From Hellea sp. (lineage in GTDB: Bacteria > Pseudomonadota > Alphaproteobacteria > Caulobacterales > Maricaulaceae), in NCBI GenBank assembly GCA_020629135.1, contig JAHDDX010000004.1, positions 19,026 to 83,025 of the forward strand: DNA of 64,000 bases, in the 5' to 3' direction. Numbering within the stretch: position 1 is the stretch's first letter; each line of letters begins with the position of its first letter. The notes under the pieces are model-generated. The model was not told the DNA's origin. It searched no databases and saw only the letters and a list, made by a program, of their open reading frames with translations. Of this stretch, positions 61,519 through 64,000 are shown in pieces. Both the position numbers and the translations under genes were made by a program.

Positions 61519-61971
61519 ATGCGTCATCTTATTTTAGCTCTCTCAGCCGGATTGTTATTCAGTGCGCCAGCGCTGGCCCATCCCGAAAAAACAGAGCCCA
61601 AACCCAAAACCGATATTTCGGAAATCCAGCTTCCGATTGAGGCTGACGTTGAAAAAATGATCGATGATATGCCCGATTTCAACGCTTTGATGGGGGCTAT
61701 GATGAATATCATGCAAGATGAAGATATCCGCGACAGCCTCAAAGACGCTGGTCAATCTTTCGCCAAATCCGTCGAAAAGTCAGGTATTTCGGATATGACG
61801 GCGGATCTGGATAAGGGCGAATTGCCGGATATCAACAAGCTCATGGCGACCATGTTGCGTCTGACCGCCGATGACAATGTTATGGGCAAAATGCTGGATG
61901 TCGCCAAAGAGCTAGAAGCGACGGTCGAAGAGAATATCGACGAGGATATGCTCAAACCAAAAGCCAAATAA
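61519..61971 (+). CDS. hypothetical secreted protein
   Basis: Signal peptide MRHLILALSAGLLFSAPALAHP; DVEKMIDDMPDFNALMGAMM. Confidence 0.65.
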   Translation: MRHLILALSAGLLFSAPALAHPEKTEPKPKTDISEIQLPIEADVEKMIDDMPDFNALMGAMMNIMQDEDIRDSLKDAGQSFAKSVEKSGISDMTADLDKGELPDINKLMATMLRLTADDNVMGKMLDVAKELEATVEENIDEDMLKPKAK

Positions 61972-62059
61972 CGTCGAACAATACTCTCACTGTACGACTT
62001 AATTGTAGAAACCATAAAAATCGGCTATTCTGGGATATAACTAACTCAGAAAGATTTTT

Positions 62060-62428
62060 ATGCGAGCTTGCTTGACGACTTTAGCTTTTCTCTTAACCAG
62101 TTTCGGTCAGATTGTTTATGCGTCCGATACTAAGGAACAAGCCCTAACAGACGCTGAAATTGAAGCTATGCTCGAAGAGATACCCGATCTCAATATGTTG
62201 GTCGCAGTTTTGGATGCAGGCAGTAAACGAGTCAGTCAGTCATTGAAAAATGCTGAGAAAGCCGAAGATAATTGCGACATTGTTCAAAACGGCTATGTCA
62301 CGATATTTAAGGAAGCCACAGGTAAAAATAAAACTCAGACTCCACAACCCAAGGAAGACGTGGACGCCGAAATTCGCGCTGCGCTCATAGAGGTTTTAAG
62401 AACTGAGGGTAAACGTAAATCCGACTAA
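62060..62428 (+). CDS. hypothetical secreted protein, possible paralogue of the preceding ORF
   Basis: Signal peptide MRACLTTLAFLLTSFGQIVYA; DAEIEAMLEEIPDLNMLVAVL resembles the preceding protein. Confidence 0.6.
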   Translation: MRACLTTLAFLLTSFGQIVYASDTKEQALTDAEIEAMLEEIPDLNMLVAVLDAGSKRVSQSLKNAEKAEDNCDIVQNGYVTIFKEATGKNKTQTPQPKEDVDAEIRAALIEVLRTEGKRKSD

Positions 62429-62444
62429 TCGATTTGGGTGATTT

Positions 62445-63500
62445 TCACCAATTTTCGATTAGCCAGTCATAGGCCTGATTAAGATCAGCCATTTTGTCGG
62501 ACGCCTTTACTTCATCCGGGCCGCAATTTCGATCTGGATGATATTTAAGAGCCATTTTACGATAAGCAGACTTTAGGTCTTTGAGGCTTGCCACTGCCGT
62601 CAACCCGAACAAAGCGAGTTTGTTGGATTTTTCATTTCCGTCGCCTCTATATTCTGTTCGAGTCGACCCTGGGTTTTCCTTAAAATACGCCTCCGACTGC
62701 CGTGCGGCCTCTTCGGGGGTCAGTCCATCCCATATATCCCCAATATCATAGCGGTCCGTAATCCGTAGAAAATCGGCAGCCACGAGCCCCGCCAGCGAGG
62801 CCGAAACAAGGACTCTCTGCATCGTATTGTCATCAAGGCAATTTAGCGACACGGCCACTTTGACCACATCGTCATAAATGCAGCAGACCGTTTCATGATC
62901 AAATTGAGCCCGAATTTCCCGGGCCGAAATCAATGGATCTACATGTTCCAAAAAGGCTGAAATATCCGCATCGGAATACCGGCTTTTCAAATGTGTTTTG
63001 GTAAAATTCTCGAGCGATGGCTGAGGGGTTAGAATCCGTTTTGCCAAACTGACTACAGCTTGGGCTTCATTCAGGTCATAGGCCTGTGATGCTGGAAAAA
63101 GACCTTGCCTTATCTCACGCGCGAGGCCTTTGATCGATATATTGTTTTCGCCTGCCCAATAGGTGAAGTTTAGAAGGCTACCGGTCATTCTTCCCGTGCA
63201 AAATCCCACAATCGGTGCAAACAATAAAAAGAACATAGGAACATCATTTTTAGTAACCCACTTTAGTTTTTCCCATGATATATATTGATAAGTAAAAAAC
63301 TCTGGAAAATCAGAGCCGAATTCACTCGTAATCGCATCGCTTATTTCGACGTCTGGATAGAGGTATTCAAACAACAGATCGAAACCAAGGAACACTGATA
63401 AAAATATGGGCCATGCTACGAGCAACACCCATCGTTTGCCCACCGTAAATAATCCGACGGTGAATAAAATCAGGCTAAGAATGACCGCTATAAAAAGCAT
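62445..63500 (-). CDS. membrane protein with C-terminal J-domain
   Basis: N-terminal TM segments; SLKDLKSAYRKMALKYHPDRNCGPDEVKASDKMADLNQAYDWL (HPD motif). Confidence 0.88.
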   Translation of the reverse strand: MLFIAVILSLILFTVGLFTVGKRWVLLVAWPIFLSVFLGFDLLFEYLYPDVEISDAITSEFGSDFPEFFTYQYISWEKLKWVTKNDVPMFFLLFAPIVGFCTGRMTGSLLNFTYWAGENNISIKGLAREIRQGLFPASQAYDLNEAQAVVSLAKRILTPQPSLENFTKTHLKSRYSDADISAFLEHVDPLISAREIRAQFDHETVCCIYDDVVKVAVSLNCLDDNTMQRVLVSASLAGLVAADFLRITDRYDIGDIWDGLTPEEAARQSEAYFKENPGSTRTEYRGDGNEKSNKLALFGLTAVASLKDLKSAYRKMALKYHPDRNCGPDEVKASDKMADLNQAYDWLIENW

Positions 63501-63525
63501 AAAATCCCCACGCGATGCGTGAGGA
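63501..63525 (-). terminator. rho-independent terminator after metK
   Basis: Minus: TCCTCACGC-ATC-GCGTGGGGA-TTTT; lies between metK and the J-domain gene. Confidence 0.75.
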
Positions 63526-63560
63526 TATCATTTCTCGCTTAAAAAATGGTTTGGATGGAT

Positions 63561-64000
63561 TTAACCAAGTGCCGCTTTAAGCTCATCAACAAGATCTGTG
63601 CGTTCCCAGGTGAACCCGCCTTCATTGTCCGGCTTGCGGCCAAAGTGACCATAGGCGGCTGTCCGCGCATAAACGGGCGCGTTTAGACCCAAATGTTTGC
63701 GAATGCCATAAGGCGTCAAATCCATAGACTTACGGATCGCGTCTTCAATGGCTTCGCCTGATATCGCATTGTCATCCGGTACGTTGACGTAAATCGAGGT
63801 CGGCTGCGCAACACCGATCGCATAAGACACCTGAATGTCGACCCATGGCGCGAAACCAGCGGCGACGATGTTTTTCGCCAGATATCGCGTCGCATAGGCT
63901 GCTGAACGATCAACTTTCGTCGGATCTTTACCAGAGAACGCGCCCCCGCCATGCGGGGCCATGCCGCCATAAGTATCGACAATGATTTTGCGTCCCGTCA
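63561..64000 (-). CDS. metK: S-adenosylmethionine synthase, C-terminal part (5' end beyond window)
   Basis: [54 protein letters not shown]. Confidence 0.97.
   Translation of the reverse strand, partial: TGRKIIVDTYGGMAPHGGGAFSGKDPTKVDRSAAYATRYLAKNIVAAGFAPWVDIQVSYAIGVAQPTSIYVNVPDDNAISGEAIEDAIRKSMDLTPYGIRKHLGLNAPVYARTAAYGHFGRKPDNEGGFTWERTDLVDELKAALG

Noticed and set aside
1-64000. CRISPR arrays, IS elements, prophage, toxin-antitoxin or restriction systems
   Set aside because: No spaced direct repeats, transposases, phage structural genes or recognisable defence genes found on reading the window and the ORF list.

Overview
This 64 kb window reads as an ordinary, gene-dense alphaproteobacterial chromosome segment. 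Protein styles (CarD/CdnL, GapR/DUF2312, TIGR02302/DUF4175, FATP-type acyl-CoA synthetase) suggest a Hyphomonadaceae/Maricaulales-like lineage, but that is inference only. Recognisable blocks: SUV3-like helicase (truncated at the window start) / S4-domain protein / fdxA / carD; tRNA-Arg(CCU); acyl-CoA synthetase and esterase; glmS-galU-AGE epimerase; an Hsp70-like ATPase with a membrane-anchored partner; xerC; a full 2-OG dehydrogenase/succinyl-CoA synthetase operon (sucCD-orf-sucAB-orf-lpdA) with two extra ORFs; GapR; an M19 dipeptidase; an XRE-like regulator; rpmJ (below the ORF-track cutoff); lysA-TIGR02302; ftsEX; tyrC and chorismate mutase; gloB; an EAL protein; glycosyltransferases and an O-antigen ligase; thrS-yidD; rimM; a J-domain membrane protein; and the 3' part of metK. 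I saw no IS element, prophage or CRISPR array. The observations most worth a second look are: (i) a candidate minus-strand sRNA at about 32963-33100 with a textbook terminator and an anti-Shine-Dalgarno-like CU-rich segment, upstream of an HTH gene that has helically phased GTTGCA repeats; (ii) a two-gene module of non-canonical Hsp70-like ATPase carrying a C-terminal hydrophobic Gly-rich segment plus a membrane partner; (iii) an orphan ORF translationally coupled to sucA inside the TCA operon; (iv) an S4-domain ORF with no canonical start codon, abutting an A-rich stop of the helicase gene; (v) three tandem hairpins between convergent genes; (vi) five convergent gene pairs with interlocked 4-bp stop codons. 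All calls come from reading the sequence and the supplied ORFs; no search or folding program was run.
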